From Dehalococcoidales bacterium (GTDB lineage: Bacteria; Chloroflexota; Dehalococcoidia; Dehalococcoidales; UBA3254): 55,841 bases of DNA. Where the stretch lies: contig JAFGOB010000168.1 of NCBI GenBank assembly GCA_016926695.1, positions 1 through 55,841 of the forward strand, read 5' to 3'. The notes under the pieces were generated by a model. It did no database searches. It was not told where the DNA came from and was given only the letters and a program-made list of their open reading frames with translations. A program made the position numbers and the translations under genes. Positions 9,501-17,628 of the stretch are shown piece by piece (the stretch's first letter is position 1; every line of letters begins with the position of its first letter).

Positions 9501-12128
9501 AAAACAGTATCCGTGCAATACGGCGACGCCGCCGGGAACTGGTCTCAAAACTATACTGACAGCATCAGCCTGGATACCGTCCCGCCGGACGGATCGCTGA
9601 ATATCAACAGCGGGGCAGCTTATGCCGGCAGCACAGCGGTAACCTTAAACCTCCAGGCCGCTGATGAGGCCGGAGTTACCGGGTACCGGGCAGCCAACGG
9701 CAGCGATGCTTCCGGGGCCTCCACCACTTATATCACCAGCACAACCAGCTACAGTGACGACATTGCCTGGACCCTGGAATCAGAGGATGGAGTCAAGACA
9801 GTGGCAGTACAATACCGCGATGCCGCCGGGAACTGGTCTCCCAACTATACTGACTGCATCACTCTTGATACTACCCCTCCCACCGTGACGGTCAATCAAG
9901 CAGCCGGGCAGGCTGATCCCACCAGCACATCACCTGTTAATTTTACCGTCATTTTCAGCGAGCCGGTCTTCGATTTTGATGATGGGACGGATGTTACCGT
10001 CCATGGAATAAGCGGGGCCGCGCCCGCTGAAATAACCGGAGAAGGTACCACCTACAACGTGGCGGTAAGCGGTATGATCTCCAGCGGCACTCTCACCGTT
10101 ATAATTCCTTCCGGAGTAGCCCATGACGCTGCTTTCCACGACAACGTGGTATCCACCAGCACCGATAACAGCGTGGTCTACTATTTGACGGATATCGCCC
10201 CGCCGGAGGGCTCTTTGAATATCGACAGCGGGGCTTACTATACCGGCAGCACAGCGGTTACGTTAAATTTACAGGCCACTGATGAGGTCGGCGTTACCGG
10301 GTACCGGGCAGCCAACGGCAGCGATGCCTCCGGGGCCTCCGCCACTTATATCACCGGCACCGCCAGTTTCATTGCCGACATTGCCTGGCCCCTGGAACCA
10401 GGGGATGGGATTAAGACAGTGGCAGTGCAATACCGCGATGAAGCCGGGAACTGGTCTATCAACTACACTCACAACATCACCCTGGATGCCACACCTCCCG
10501 AGGTCTCTATCGACCAGGCCTCCGGACAGGCTGATCCCACCAGTGACTCGCCCATCAATTTCACCGTTATTTTCAGCGAGCCGGTCTACGACTTCGCTAC
10601 CGGGGATGTAACCATCGGCGGAACAGCCGGAGGTACCAAAACACACGTTGTCACCGGCAGCGGGACGACTTATAACGTGGCGGTGAGCGATATGACTTTA
10701 GGCGGCACTGTCACGGCAGCCATTCCCGCAGGGGCGGCCCATGACGCGGCCGGAAATGCCAGTACAGCCTCCACCAGCACGGACAACAGCGTGACATATG
10801 AGCTTGTATGGTATTCACCCTCTTCCAATGCGGTCTATACGGGGACAGGTTTTGAAATCGATCCTGAAAATGCCTATGCAGATGACAGTTCCTATGCTAC
10901 AGATCTCTATAATAACAGCGATCAGCACCTCTATTATGAATACGGGATAAATGTCCCGGACGGAAGTACAATCGAAGGCATCGAGGTCCGCCTGGACTGG
11001 TGGCTGGATTCAACTGCCGGTACCAACGGCACCCTGGTATATTTATCCTTTAATGGAGGTACCAGTTGGACAAGCTCCAAGAATGCTATTACCAAGTTGA
11101 CTGCGGACGGAAATCCGACGGATATTGTGGGAGGGCCGACATATACCTGGGGGCACACCTGGAGCATCTCCGAGTTGAGTGACGCCAACTTCAGAGTAAA
11201 ACTGAGGAACTATTCCAGTGTTACAGGCCAGGTTTTCTACCTGGACTGGGTGCCGGTCAAGGTCTATTATTCCAGTGACGCTGTTTCTCCCTCTGTGACC
11301 ATCGATCAGGCAGCCGGGCAGGCTGATCCCACCAGTGACTCACCCGTCAATTTCACGGTAGTTTTCAGCGAGCCTGTGGCAGATTTCAGCGATGAGGATG
11401 TCATCATCGGCGGAACAGCCGGAGGGACGAAAACATGTACTGTAACCGGAGAAGGGACCACCTATAACGTGGCGGTAAGTGATATGACCTGCGGCGGCAG
11501 CGTTACCGCCGAAATACCCGCCGGGGCAGCACATGACGGCGACGGAAACGCCAGTACAGCCTCCACCAGCACCGATAACAGCGTGACTTACCACTACAGC
11601 AGCGGATGGCTGAATCCATCCGCCGGTGCCGCTGATCCGGAGGCAGCGGGGGACGGATATGAACTCTATCCTTCCTATGCCTATACCAACGACAGCCAGT
11701 ATGCACAAAATAATGACGGACCCGGCGACCGCCATATATTTTATAACTATGGAATTAATATACCGGAAGGCGGCACTATAGACGGCATCGAGGTCCGTTT
11801 GGACTGGTGGATGCCACATACAGGTGGTATTAACAGCATGGATGTCGAGCTTTCTTGTGATGGAGGTAACACCTGGATCAGCAGTTACAGGACTGCCGCT
11901 ACCGAGCGCACCAGCGACGGCAACCCTACGGATACAGTCGGAGGGCCAAGCGATACCTGGGACCGTTCCTGGACTATTTCCGATTTGAGCGACGCCAATT
12001 TCAGGGTAAGGCTGACCTGCAATGCAACTTATTCAACTCAAGATTTCCGCCTGGACTGGGCGCCGGTAAAGGTTTATTATACCCCTCCGGCAGGACCGGT
12101 TGTCATCATTAATGTCACCTGCGATTAG
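3507..12128 (+). CDS. Giant secreted zincin-like protein with Ig-like repeats
   Basis: 2873 residues. A signal peptide ends at a lipobox-like Phe-Cys-Gly-Cys (Cys26), followed by a Ser/Pro-rich linker. Residues about 93-250 and 270-392 are two copies of the unit found in the lipoprotein at 857. Residues about 540-760 hold a zinc-metalloprotease signature, H617-E-M-G-H621, with a possible third ligand in E656-G-W-A-H. Two WxGQ/FRW repeats follow (about 797-910, 930-1045), then several invasin/Big_1-like units (about 1045-1565). The rest mixes three copies of a DWW domain (about 1565-1720, 2433-2590, 2698-2865), four Ig-like units beginning V-T/S-I-D/N-Q-A and four OmpL47-like units. GAGGTGA lies 5 bases before the ATG. 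The likely role is a surface protease or adhesin acting on polymers or cells; this is inference. No sortase or S-layer anchor was seen. Confidence 0.85.
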   Translation: MRYFKNHYFAVFVAILIVTVFLFCGCVQSNTQPQNTPFSSSQAVAPSSPATPQEPVQPVIPFTGEPSAGTSIPVYENTGSSINTEGGKTELKISRAPAVGETAELTFVYNRPYYSPKPITKTWLQFERYEPDVYYPLGKSQNEMDRKINTLAKSDKDSGTYFYLSKAIENQPETKVDEKEVVASGETSWEGEAMKYGGRVELSSQVCFPEEGEWIITAIVGFGDGTHLSLGGNIRLTVGKDSGEFGWPEDYSSHGFVEANPDLPLGICINTTRTPLLDEEMPLDITLYSIEDLEKASFSLNFGKMEGYKSTYPSRGEIIVNSKGTWEGNIKKGLPIQLFYSIKFPEEGDWAISFLTRASPDSREYPMLTITIHIGKDKSWFGWPEDHVHPDLRQPTQEQIEKAARPVSTATPEITTSDEKEEPAAGNEAEDKSFHLEGRIKYKDRDDEWSNAKYCWVNVLDESGTSTLGYGLTELGGCFNIELNETPDYVNLQIETYDSIHHDEEYYIIDVADQLLILHSYQTYNPIYVPIGGDIETIYINDIEINGAFWIKDDLETGFLFGLLKEVFLGSFIAKWQYNWFPDTEYTHAQGEENGYIIIGVNNFLIESVNFQDAVLHEMGHNVMANVFTIDHWPNAGSYPSHHFGQLTDRPFAWVEGWAHFWSAVVTGDEYLNHCSISLESPSTISVSFEAYNDIVEGWVAASLWDLFDGEADGNDNYECNFSAIWNAFDNETNPYPRMFMNFWDNLVDCITPGEIKPAALSLYQSCILYEPLVSLQESLELYPPYDFSIYVDGETKWYGQTDISYDEEDSAQSGSIGDEQSTWMETSVTGPKVISFRWQVSSEEGYDFLSFCDDNDEKYKISGTNGGWKLISYYVPSGTHDLMWKYEKDINRSEGDDCGWVDMVTVDYPLSLSNAVDNSSLSITTSGDSDWFGQKTVYDYNYDAAQSGYIESNQYSLMQTTVDGPGTVSFRWKVRSEENCDILSFWDGNDEKYDISGTDDGWELIEYGLSAGPHTLKWRYKKNNTIDVDNDCGWVDRIVIHPFKLKFITSTQFITAGAASGVITVQAQDGSDNPVNVSIDTIVDLSSTSIDGKFDTSSYGPFDGTITSVSIPSGSNSANFYYKDTTAGNPTITAESTGFSSDSQSETINPGPKTQVTWGIQPPSSVDAGDTWNSFTAIIADQYGNRTDETDTVTISPSSGSLYGTLSKAAVAGMATFNDIYCTQSGSISLTATSGSLDPAPSSNPVHTNPATANTLVFSTQPASTGTVDNIFTTQPVVQIQDQYGNLKTSATSSVTLSGVLASDHNTSGAGTITGTNTKAAVGGIVTFTGVGYSKLDTIHVKATSGSLTPDVSTTDITLTTGIKNKLVWDTQPPSSAVAGTTWNSFSVNITDQYGNQTSDTDTVTISPSTGTLEGTTGKAAVSGVATFDNISCNLAGDITITATSGALTASPPSNHVTINAGTKNKLMWGIQPPASVIAGYTWNSFSVIITDQYGNQTTATDTVTIIPSSGSLDGTISKAAVGGIATFDDIYRTQSGNITLTAASGELTATPASNSITINPNPWHSPSNYSVLSGTPYTDPENAFSDENSYAWLSYSGVNHQIFYDYGINIPDGSTIEGIEVRLDWWLDQTAYTNYIDVGLSCDGGATWISSYRTAATERTSDGNPTDTVGGPTDTWDRTWSASDLSDANFRVKLHCYSGYSGRDFYLDWLPVRVYYTSDTTPPSVTIDQASGQDDPTSDSPVNFTVVFSEVVTGFETRDVIISGTAGATEGEVSGSGTTYNVAVSDMTSSGTVTATIPAGAAHDAAGNPSLASTSTDNSVTYQPADTTPPAGSLNINSGAAYTGSSPVMLNLQAADATGVTRYRIDNGTDASNGTIVPVTSTTNFADDVSWSISGDGSKTVSVQYGDAAGNWSQNYTDSIILDTAPPAGSLDINSGAAYTCSSPVTLNLQAADAVGVTRYRIDNGTDASNGAIVPVTGATSFAADVSWTVETGDGTKTVSVQYGDAAGNWSQNYTDSISLDTVPPDGSLNINSGAAYAGSTAVTLNLQAADEAGVTGYRAANGSDASGASTTYITSTTSYSDDIAWTLESEDGVKTVAVQYRDAAGNWSPNYTDCITLDTTPPTVTVNQAAGQADPTSTSPVNFTVIFSEPVFDFDDGTDVTVHGISGAAPAEITGEGTTYNVAVSGMISSGTLTVIIPSGVAHDAAFHDNVVSTSTDNSVVYYLTDIAPPEGSLNIDSGAYYTGSTAVTLNLQATDEVGVTGYRAANGSDASGASATYITGTASFIADIAWPLEPGDGIKTVAVQYRDEAGNWSINYTHNITLDATPPEVSIDQASGQADPTSDSPINFTVIFSEPVYDFATGDVTIGGTAGGTKTHVVTGSGTTYNVAVSDMTLGGTVTAAIPAGAAHDAAGNASTASTSTDNSVTYELVWYSPSSNAVYTGTGFEIDPENAYADDSSYATDLYNNSDQHLYYEYGINVPDGSTIEGIEVRLDWWLDSTAGTNGTLVYLSFNGGTSWTSSKNAITKLTADGNPTDIVGGPTYTWGHTWSISELSDANFRVKLRNYSSVTGQVFYLDWVPVKVYYSSDAVSPSVTIDQAAGQADPTSDSPVNFTVVFSEPVADFSDEDVIIGGTAGGTKTCTVTGEGTTYNVAVSDMTCGGSVTAEIPAGAAHDGDGNASTASTSTDNSVTYHYSSGWLNPSAGAADPEAAGDGYELYPSYAYTNDSQYAQNNDGPGDRHIFYNYGINIPEGGTIDGIEVRLDWWMPHTGGINSMDVELSCDGGNTWISSYRTAATERTSDGNPTDTVGGPSDTWDRSWTISDLSDANFRVRLTCNATYSTQDFRLDWAPVKVYYTPPAGPVVIINVTCD

Positions 12129-12174
12129 CAGTATTCTCCCCGGCGGCGTTGAAGGGATCAAATAAAGGAGAAAG

Positions 12175-13893
12175 ATGATGAAAGAGCTGTTCAGAGACAA
12201 AAAGTTGCTTACATGTACATCGATTTTCCTGGCGGCAGCGATAGCGGCAGTCTGTTTCTGGCAATATCATAGTCCGATCAGTGTGGAAGCCAGCGGGATA
12301 GTAAGTATAGAGGTCGGTCAGGGTCCGGGCTATGAGCCGGGAGAAGAGATAATAGCGGAGAGGACGGAAAATATCAAGAAGCTCTACCTGGGCATAGACT
12401 CATATGCCCTGGATATAGCCGTGGGAGCCGTCCACTACAGGGACGATTATTCAGATGAGAAGGAGCAATGGAAAGACATCGACCTGACTTTCGAGGACAG
12501 CCGCATCACCAGAGCCCCTTATATACTGACGGTCGATCAGGATAACAGGTCATTGACCGTCTATGATAAAAAGACGGAAAAAACCAGCTCGCTGAGATTA
12601 TGCGGGATTGGCAATGAAGATGCCGGTAACATAGAGAAAACCGCTCCCGCCATATCAGAAGGCAAGATCCAGTGGGATAACATGGTGGATGGGCTTGATG
12701 TGGCTGTTACCGCGAGAAATACCAGTGTCAGCTTCGACTGGATCATTAAAGATGAAAACGCGCCCCATGAAGTGGAGTTTGAGATTGAAGATGGCGGAAT
12801 TCCGGTTATTTACCAGGGACGGGATGCCGATGGAAAAGAGGTTGAAGTTGAGGTAGCAAAGAACGACGGTAAAGTAACGGAGCGTATTGAAAAAGGAGGT
12901 AAGTATCCGATACTTGTTAATCCTGTCATCGACGTCGGTATCAATACCGGCCCGGATGACTGCCGGGTACACTGGAACGGGTCTTCCTGGGCGATTTCAA
13001 CCACCGGCACGGCCCTGGCTGCGGGCTATCTGGGGCCCGATAACTGCAAGGTTGGCGCGGGATTACGGTTCAGCGGCGTTACTATCCCTGCCAGCGCCTT
13101 CATTATATCCTCCCATATAAGCTTCAGGTGCCCCCTGGACCTGGCGGGCAGCGGCGCAAATACCAGGATTACCGGGAACAAGGAAGTCGATCCCGCCGCA
13201 TGGAGTACTATCGAGGACTATCAGTCCAGGCGCGGGACAGTCGCCGGCGGCGCTGATGATACCAGAATAACGACAGCCCGGGTCGATTGGGATAATATAG
13301 AAGATTGGTACTATCCAGATTGGTATAGCTCCCCGGATATTTCAGCCGTTATACAGGAGCTGGTTGACGCCCATGCTCCGGGCAATGAAGCTATAGCCCT
13401 CTTTTGGGACGACCATGATGACAGGAGCGTAAACAATTTGAGGAACAGCTACTCCTGTGACAACGGCGGGCCTACCAATGCCCCTATGCTGCATATCGAG
13501 TATGGAAATATCGCCAATACCCCCTCCGGTAAGGATTTCGGAGTAGTGGAGCATGATTCCGTAGTTTCCACCGGACTGGGTTATTTCAACATAACCAACA
13601 GCTCCGTATGTTCAATAAATGTGACGATCAGCGGTACGGATATCACCGGAGGGACCACCTGGACTCTTTCCGATACCGCCACGCCGGGGGCTTCCACCTG
13701 CGGACTGAAGGCCGGGTTGAACGGCGGTTCCTATGATGTGATCGTCAGGAAGACGGCGCCATATAATACGCTTATATCCGGCCTTGCCGGCGGCGCTTCT
13801 CAAGGCTGGGGACTGCAAATACTGGCCCCAACCCAGTATACCGATGCCGTCCAGAAGACGGGGACTGTGACGTTGACCGCCACGGTAAACTGA
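12175..13893 (+). CDS. Membrane-anchored or secreted protein of unknown function
   Basis: 572 residues. The N-terminus has a basic stretch and one hydrophobic segment (about 10-29), a signal peptide or anchor. The middle is rich in Asp and Gly with many beta-type stretches. It includes a region around 60-110 (YLGIDSYALDIAV and following) of a kind I associate with long exported Chloroflexi proteins, but I cannot name the family. The C-terminal 120 residues look like an Ig-like fold. AAGGAG precedes two adjacent ATG codons (12175 and 12178), either of which could be used; the second has the better spacing. It follows the giant gene by 46 bp and is followed 4 bp later by a small lipoprotein gene, so the three are probably one transcript. 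No catalytic motif was seen. Confidence 0.75.
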   Translation: MMKELFRDKKLLTCTSIFLAAAIAAVCFWQYHSPISVEASGIVSIEVGQGPGYEPGEEIIAERTENIKKLYLGIDSYALDIAVGAVHYRDDYSDEKEQWKDIDLTFEDSRITRAPYILTVDQDNRSLTVYDKKTEKTSSLRLCGIGNEDAGNIEKTAPAISEGKIQWDNMVDGLDVAVTARNTSVSFDWIIKDENAPHEVEFEIEDGGIPVIYQGRDADGKEVEVEVAKNDGKVTERIEKGGKYPILVNPVIDVGINTGPDDCRVHWNGSSWAISTTGTALAAGYLGPDNCKVGAGLRFSGVTIPASAFIISSHISFRCPLDLAGSGANTRITGNKEVDPAAWSTIEDYQSRRGTVAGGADDTRITTARVDWDNIEDWYYPDWYSSPDISAVIQELVDAHAPGNEAIALFWDDHDDRSVNNLRNSYSCDNGGPTNAPMLHIEYGNIANTPSGKDFGVVEHDSVVSTGLGYFNITNSSVCSINVTISGTDITGGTTWTLSDTATPGASTCGLKAGLNGGSYDVIVRKTAPYNTLISGLAGGASQGWGLQILAPTQYTDAVQKTGTVTLTATVN

Positions 13894-13897
13894 TAAA

Positions 13898-14362
13898 TTG
13901 ATCAGGATAATGGTGCTTCTCCTGGCAATAGCTGCTATCCTGACTGCCTGCGCAGGCCCGGCAGGCAGCCAGGCAGCGGGTCCTGAGAATGAAACATGGT
14001 TGAGCCCGGGGAAAATAAGGATCGACAATCTCAGCCCCGGGAACAGCGTAAAGCATGATATACAGGTCCACAACGGTGAAGAGGTTGAAAGGGCTTTTTC
14101 CGTCTATTACCGCGTACCGGACTACCTGGAAGACAGCTTTTTCTCCGCTCCGGCCGGAGCGCGGGAATGGACTGCCATATCCGAAGAATCTCCCCTGATA
14201 GGAGCGAGAGAGACGAAGGAAATAGAGGTGATCCTGAATTTGCCCGATGACGTTCAGCCTCCCGAACGCTGGGAGTTCTGGATCGGGGTCAGAAAAAACT
14301 CGTCTGATAGTCTGTCCGCCGAGCTGTGCAGCCGGTGGCTGGTCAGCATGAAAGGCCAGTGA
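13898..14362 (+). CDS. Small lipoprotein of unknown function
   Basis: 154 residues if it starts at the TTG at 13898, or 150 from the ATG at 13910. The TTG start keeps an Arg before the hydrophobic core, as expected for a signal peptide, but neither start has a strong ribosome binding site. The lipobox is LTAC (Cys18 from TTG). The mature part has an opening like that of secreted Ig-like or WxL-associated domains (W-x-S-P-G-K-I-R-I, then N-L-S-P-G). The start lies 4 bp after the stop of the 572-residue gene, which suggests translational coupling and a partner role. Function unknown. Confidence 0.7.
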   Translation: MIRIMVLLLAIAAILTACAGPAGSQAAGPENETWLSPGKIRIDNLSPGNSVKHDIQVHNGEEVERAFSVYYRVPDYLEDSFFSAPAGAREWTAISEESPLIGARETKEIEVILNLPDDVQPPERWEFWIGVRKNSSDSLSAELCSRWLVSMKGQ

Positions 14363-14517
14363 GATAAGTGGCACCTGATATCCATGTATAACCAATCTTC
14401 AATTGTTTCGGGCAGAGAACCAGGGCGACAGGGCACTATTGCGGAACGGATATCATAATGAATTAAGCGGTGTTTCTTTGTATATAGGGTTCCCTCCTGA
14501 TTTCAATAGCTTCAGGC

Positions 14518-14553
14518 GGGCGGGTTATTAGTGAGTAAAGGATAAACCCGCCC
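14518..14553. repeat. GC-rich inverted repeat
   Basis: GGGCGGGTT (14518-14526) pairs perfectly with AACCCGCCC (14545-14553) around an 18-base AT-rich loop. It resembles the palindrome at 26192-26213, and both sit in convergent or terminal gaps, as REP-type elements often do. Confidence 0.55.
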
Positions 14554-14767
14554 CTACACCAGGGTTATTCATCAATTTACCGCATAACATTCACCCAAGG
14601 ATTCAGAAAACCGCCCATTTTAAAAAGACCAATAAGGGTCGTAATGGTAGCCATCAAAAGCCGGAAGCCTGGCTCTCAACGTCCGGATTACCCATCATCT
14701 CCGCCCCCTGTTTCAGGTCATGGATCGATCCCGGTTTTTGGCCGATTCTATTTATAGCCGTTTTGAG

Positions 14768-14799
14768 ATTGCTTCGTCGTTACACTCCTCGCATTGACG
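14768..14799. repeat. 32-bp dispersed repeat, copy A
   Basis: Matches 43939-43970 in 31 of 32 positions, same orientation. Both copies begin ATTGCTTCGTCG and end TGACG. They lie 29 kb apart in intergenic DNA downstream of genes, which suggests a REP-like family. Confidence 0.8.
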
Positions 14800-14828
14800 T
14801 GTCAATACAAGTGCTAGATATATCTAAA

Positions 14829-15440
14829 CTACATTGCGTTCTTGATATGGTCATAGCCCATGTCAAAGGCCTTCAGGTTGACGTCCGCGGCCCTGGCGGG
14901 GACCCGCTCGCGGATGCTGTCTTTAATGGTCTCTATCTTGATAGGGATTTTACCGCTTCCGAAAAGGGCTCCCAGCATAACCACGTTGGAGGTCTGCCTG
15001 TTACCGGCTTTTTCAGCGATTTCAATGGCATCGAAAGAGACTACCCTGGCTGTTGAAGACTCCAGTTTTTCCAATATCCGGTCGATTTCGGGATAGGTGC
15101 TTTTGCCCATGGAAACGGTGGCGGGAATTACCTTGCGGTTATTCATAATTACGATACTGCCGGGATTAAGGTATTGAATATTGCGCAGAGCCTCGCTGGG
15201 TTCCAGGCTGATGAGGACATCGCATTTACCGTCGGGCGTCATGGGAGAGAAGACTTCTTCACCCAGCCGGATATTGCTGAAAACAGAGCCGCCTCTTTGG
15301 GCCATACCGAGTACCTCGGACCCTCTTACCTTCAGACCTTCCCTGACAGCGGCATTCCCCAGGATTTCGCTCAACAATACCACGCCCTGGCCGCCGACTC
15401 CCGCTATAATAATATTCAGCTCTTTAATCGCATTTACCAT
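14829..15440 (-). CDS. iorB: Indolepyruvate ferredoxin oxidoreductase, beta subunit
   Basis: 203 residues, the usual length. The N-terminus shows the gamma-type oxidoreductase fold motif G-V-G-G-Q-G (about residues 15-20) and a later G-M-A-Q-R-G-G stretch, both typical of IorB. With IorA it converts aryl 2-oxoacids (from aromatic amino acid transamination) plus CoA to aryl-acyl-CoA and CO2, reducing ferredoxin in the cytoplasm. Its start lies 2 bp after the iorA stop, and its ribosome binding site (GGGAG) overlaps the end of iorA, so the two are coupled. The call is firm; substrate range cannot be read from sequence. Confidence 0.93.
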   Translation of the reverse strand: MVNAIKELNIIIAGVGGQGVVLLSEILGNAAVREGLKVRGSEVLGMAQRGGSVFSNIRLGEEVFSPMTPDGKCDVLISLEPSEALRNIQYLNPGSIVIMNNRKVIPATVSMGKSTYPEIDRILEKLESSTARVVSFDAIEIAEKAGNRQTSNVVMLGALFGSGKIPIKIETIKDSIRERVPARAADVNLKAFDMGYDHIKNAM

Positions 15441-15442
15441 TG

Positions 15443-17332
15443 TTATTTACTCCCTTCCTGTTTTATTGATCCGGTAGGACAAACCTGGGCGCAGACGCCG
15501 CACCCGTCACACTGGGATTGGTCTATAGCCACCCTGTCGTTTTCCATGATAATAGCCGGGCAACCAAGGGAATTGAGACACAGTTTACAGTCCGTACAGG
15601 TCTCCAGGTCGATATGGTAGGGAATGGTTTTTTGCCCATTTTTTCTGCGTTCTCTCTGCGCCAGGATCCCGCACAGTCCGCGAAAAACGACCACCGCCGG
15701 ACCATTGAAGCGTATAGCCTTTTCCATTGTTTCAACTGATTTCTTAATATCAAAGGCATTGACAACCTCAACGAACTCAACATTGCAGGCCCTGGCGATG
15801 TTTTCCGGCAATATTGCCGCCTCACCGTTAGCCGGGGCTCCGGGGTGGGGCTGGAATCCCGTCATGGATGTGGCCGAATTATCCAGAACGACCATGGTGA
15901 TTTTATTTTTATTGAAAACAGCATTAATCATGGGAGGGATACCGGAGTGGAAAAAGGTGGAATCGCCGAGGTGACCGACCACCGGACCTTTTTGCCCTGT
16001 GGCCAGTCCGTTGGCGATACCAAACCCGGCCCCCATGCAGGTGGAGGTATCATAGGAGTTCAGCGGGGGATATACTCCCAGGCTGTAACAGCCGATATCC
16101 CCGGCCAAAACACGTTCACCCAGATCGTTCTTAACCTTCCTGACAGCGGCGTTGATAGAATAAAAGGACCCCCTGTGAGGACATCCGGCACAGAGGGTTG
16201 GAGGACGAGAGGGCAATATGGCATCTATTTGCTGGAACTCAAGGTCTTTTTGCTGGAAATCCAAAGGAGTGTCCACCTGGAGTACCTGTGCAATGGCTTC
16301 AAGCGCTTTACGGGTAGACAGCTCGTTTCGCACCGGCACCACATCTTTTCCCCTGATATCGATTTTAATACCGGCTTTCTGGGCGATGATCCTGACATGG
16401 TTTTCCACGAAGGGTTCAAGTTCCTCTATAACCAGTATTTGCGGAACGGAGACCAGGATCTGTCTGACCAGCTTTTCCGGCAAAGGATGAGGAGTGCCGA
16501 TTTTCAACAGTGAAACTTTATCTTCCAGTCCCAGCCATTTCAGGGCCTCAACAGCATATGTGTAGGCAATACCGCTGGCAATAACACCCAGCCTGGCCCC
16601 GTCGATCAATTTTAACTGATTACAGGGGAGAGTATCGACTTTGTCCTTGATTCTGGCGAACCTCTCCAGCATCAATACGCGGTTTTTCCTGGCCCATGCG
16701 GGCATACAGAACAAACGGTCGCTTTTTTTGAATTCGCCCGTTTTACGGTCTTTTTTCACGGGGCCCAGGCGCACATCACCACGAGCATGGCTCAGCCGTG
16801 TGACCGAGCGCAGCATAAAGATCTGGCCGTATTCCTCAGACAGGTTGAAGGCGTCCACGATCATGTCTTTGGCTTCCTGAGGGGATGAAGGTTCAAGCAC
16901 GGGCAGATAGGCCTGCTCGGCGATGTAGCGGTTGTCCTGTTCGTTTTGAGAGCTCCAGAGTCCCGGATCATCCGCGTCAACCAGGACCATTCCCCCTATA
17001 GTCCCCATGTAGGTAGCCGACATAAGGGGATCGTGAGCCACGTTGAGACCGACATGCTTCATGGAGGTCATGGCCCTTACGCCGCACATGGAAGCACCGA
17101 AGGCGACTTCGAAAGCCACCTGCTCGTTAACCGACCATTCTCCATGAAAGTTCAGTTCTGCGGACAGATTGATCAGGGTCTCGCTGATTTCACTTGAGGG
17201 TGTACCGGGATAGGCGGCATAAACCTGTAACCCGGCTTCGATAGCTCCCCTGGCAATAGCTTCATTACCCAGCATAAAGAGACTTTTACCGGGAGCATCT
17301 GAGGAAATGGTAAGTGTTTCTTCTGCTTGCAT
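15443..17332 (-). CDS. iorA: Indolepyruvate ferredoxin oxidoreductase, alpha subunit
   Basis: 629 residues from the ATG at 17332. A TTG one codon upstream is also in frame, but GGAGG lies 5-6 bases before the ATG. The N-terminal part is the pyruvate-ferredoxin oxidoreductase pyrimidine domain (G-N-E-A-I-A-R-G, then Y-P-G-T-P-S-S-E). The middle holds the TPP-binding domain (L-C-A-G-C-P-H-R-G, then G-D-S-T-F-F-H-S-G). The C-terminus carries two ferredoxin clusters, C-x2-C-x2-C-x4-C-P and C-x2-C-x2-C-x3-C-P. This is the standard single-chain IorA layout. It works with IorB to oxidise aryl pyruvates and reduce ferredoxin. The pair lies about 27 kb from the Hdr/Kor operon on the same strand and could supply the same ferredoxin pool (inference). 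Confidence 0.95.
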   Translation of the reverse strand: MQAEETLTISSDAPGKSLFMLGNEAIARGAIEAGLQVYAAYPGTPSSEISETLINLSAELNFHGEWSVNEQVAFEVAFGASMCGVRAMTSMKHVGLNVAHDPLMSATYMGTIGGMVLVDADDPGLWSSQNEQDNRYIAEQAYLPVLEPSSPQEAKDMIVDAFNLSEEYGQIFMLRSVTRLSHARGDVRLGPVKKDRKTGEFKKSDRLFCMPAWARKNRVLMLERFARIKDKVDTLPCNQLKLIDGARLGVIASGIAYTYAVEALKWLGLEDKVSLLKIGTPHPLPEKLVRQILVSVPQILVIEELEPFVENHVRIIAQKAGIKIDIRGKDVVPVRNELSTRKALEAIAQVLQVDTPLDFQQKDLEFQQIDAILPSRPPTLCAGCPHRGSFYSINAAVRKVKNDLGERVLAGDIGCYSLGVYPPLNSYDTSTCMGAGFGIANGLATGQKGPVVGHLGDSTFFHSGIPPMINAVFNKNKITMVVLDNSATSMTGFQPHPGAPANGEAAILPENIARACNVEFVEVVNAFDIKKSVETMEKAIRFNGPAVVVFRGLCGILAQRERRKNGQKTIPYHIDLETCTDCKLCLNSLGCPAIIMENDRVAIDQSQCDGCGVCAQVCPTGSIKQEGSK

Positions 17333-17628
17333 CAATTACCTCCAGATTTTGTTATTGTCCGCTGACAGCACTCCCTTGTATTCAAAGAGACCAACTATAC
17401 ATTTGTGATTGTACACCTGAAATCAGCAACGGCAGCGGAAGTAAAATCTTAGCCTATTATACACACTGGTTGAAATAAATTAAAGACGACCTATCGCGGT
17501 GTTATTCAAGGAAGATAAGAAATATAATGATAATAGAGTCGATGTGAACTATTGTTTCTATTGCATACCTGGAATTCTGTCCTTATAATTAAGAATACAT
17601 AATTTACAACACCCGGGTATTTGTAATA

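Larger units (their letters stand above)
14363..14828. other. Intergenic region between surface island and iorBA
   Basis: 466 bp between convergent genes. It contains a GC-rich inverted repeat (14518-14553) and one copy of a 32-bp dispersed repeat (14768-14799). No gene was seen. Neither inverted repeat is followed by a T-run on either strand, so neither is a classic intrinsic terminator. Confidence 0.6.

Noticed and set aside
7526..11819. Several long minus-strand open frames within the giant gene
   Set aside because: They repeat with the DNA repeats of the plus-strand gene and are shadows of its codon bias.
8450..11960. CRISPR-like or phage-like direct repeats
   Set aside because: The repeats are in frame inside one protein gene and encode homologous beta domains; spacing is irregular.
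15845..16513. Long plus-strand frame inside iorA
   Set aside because: Antisense shadow of a well-supported gene.
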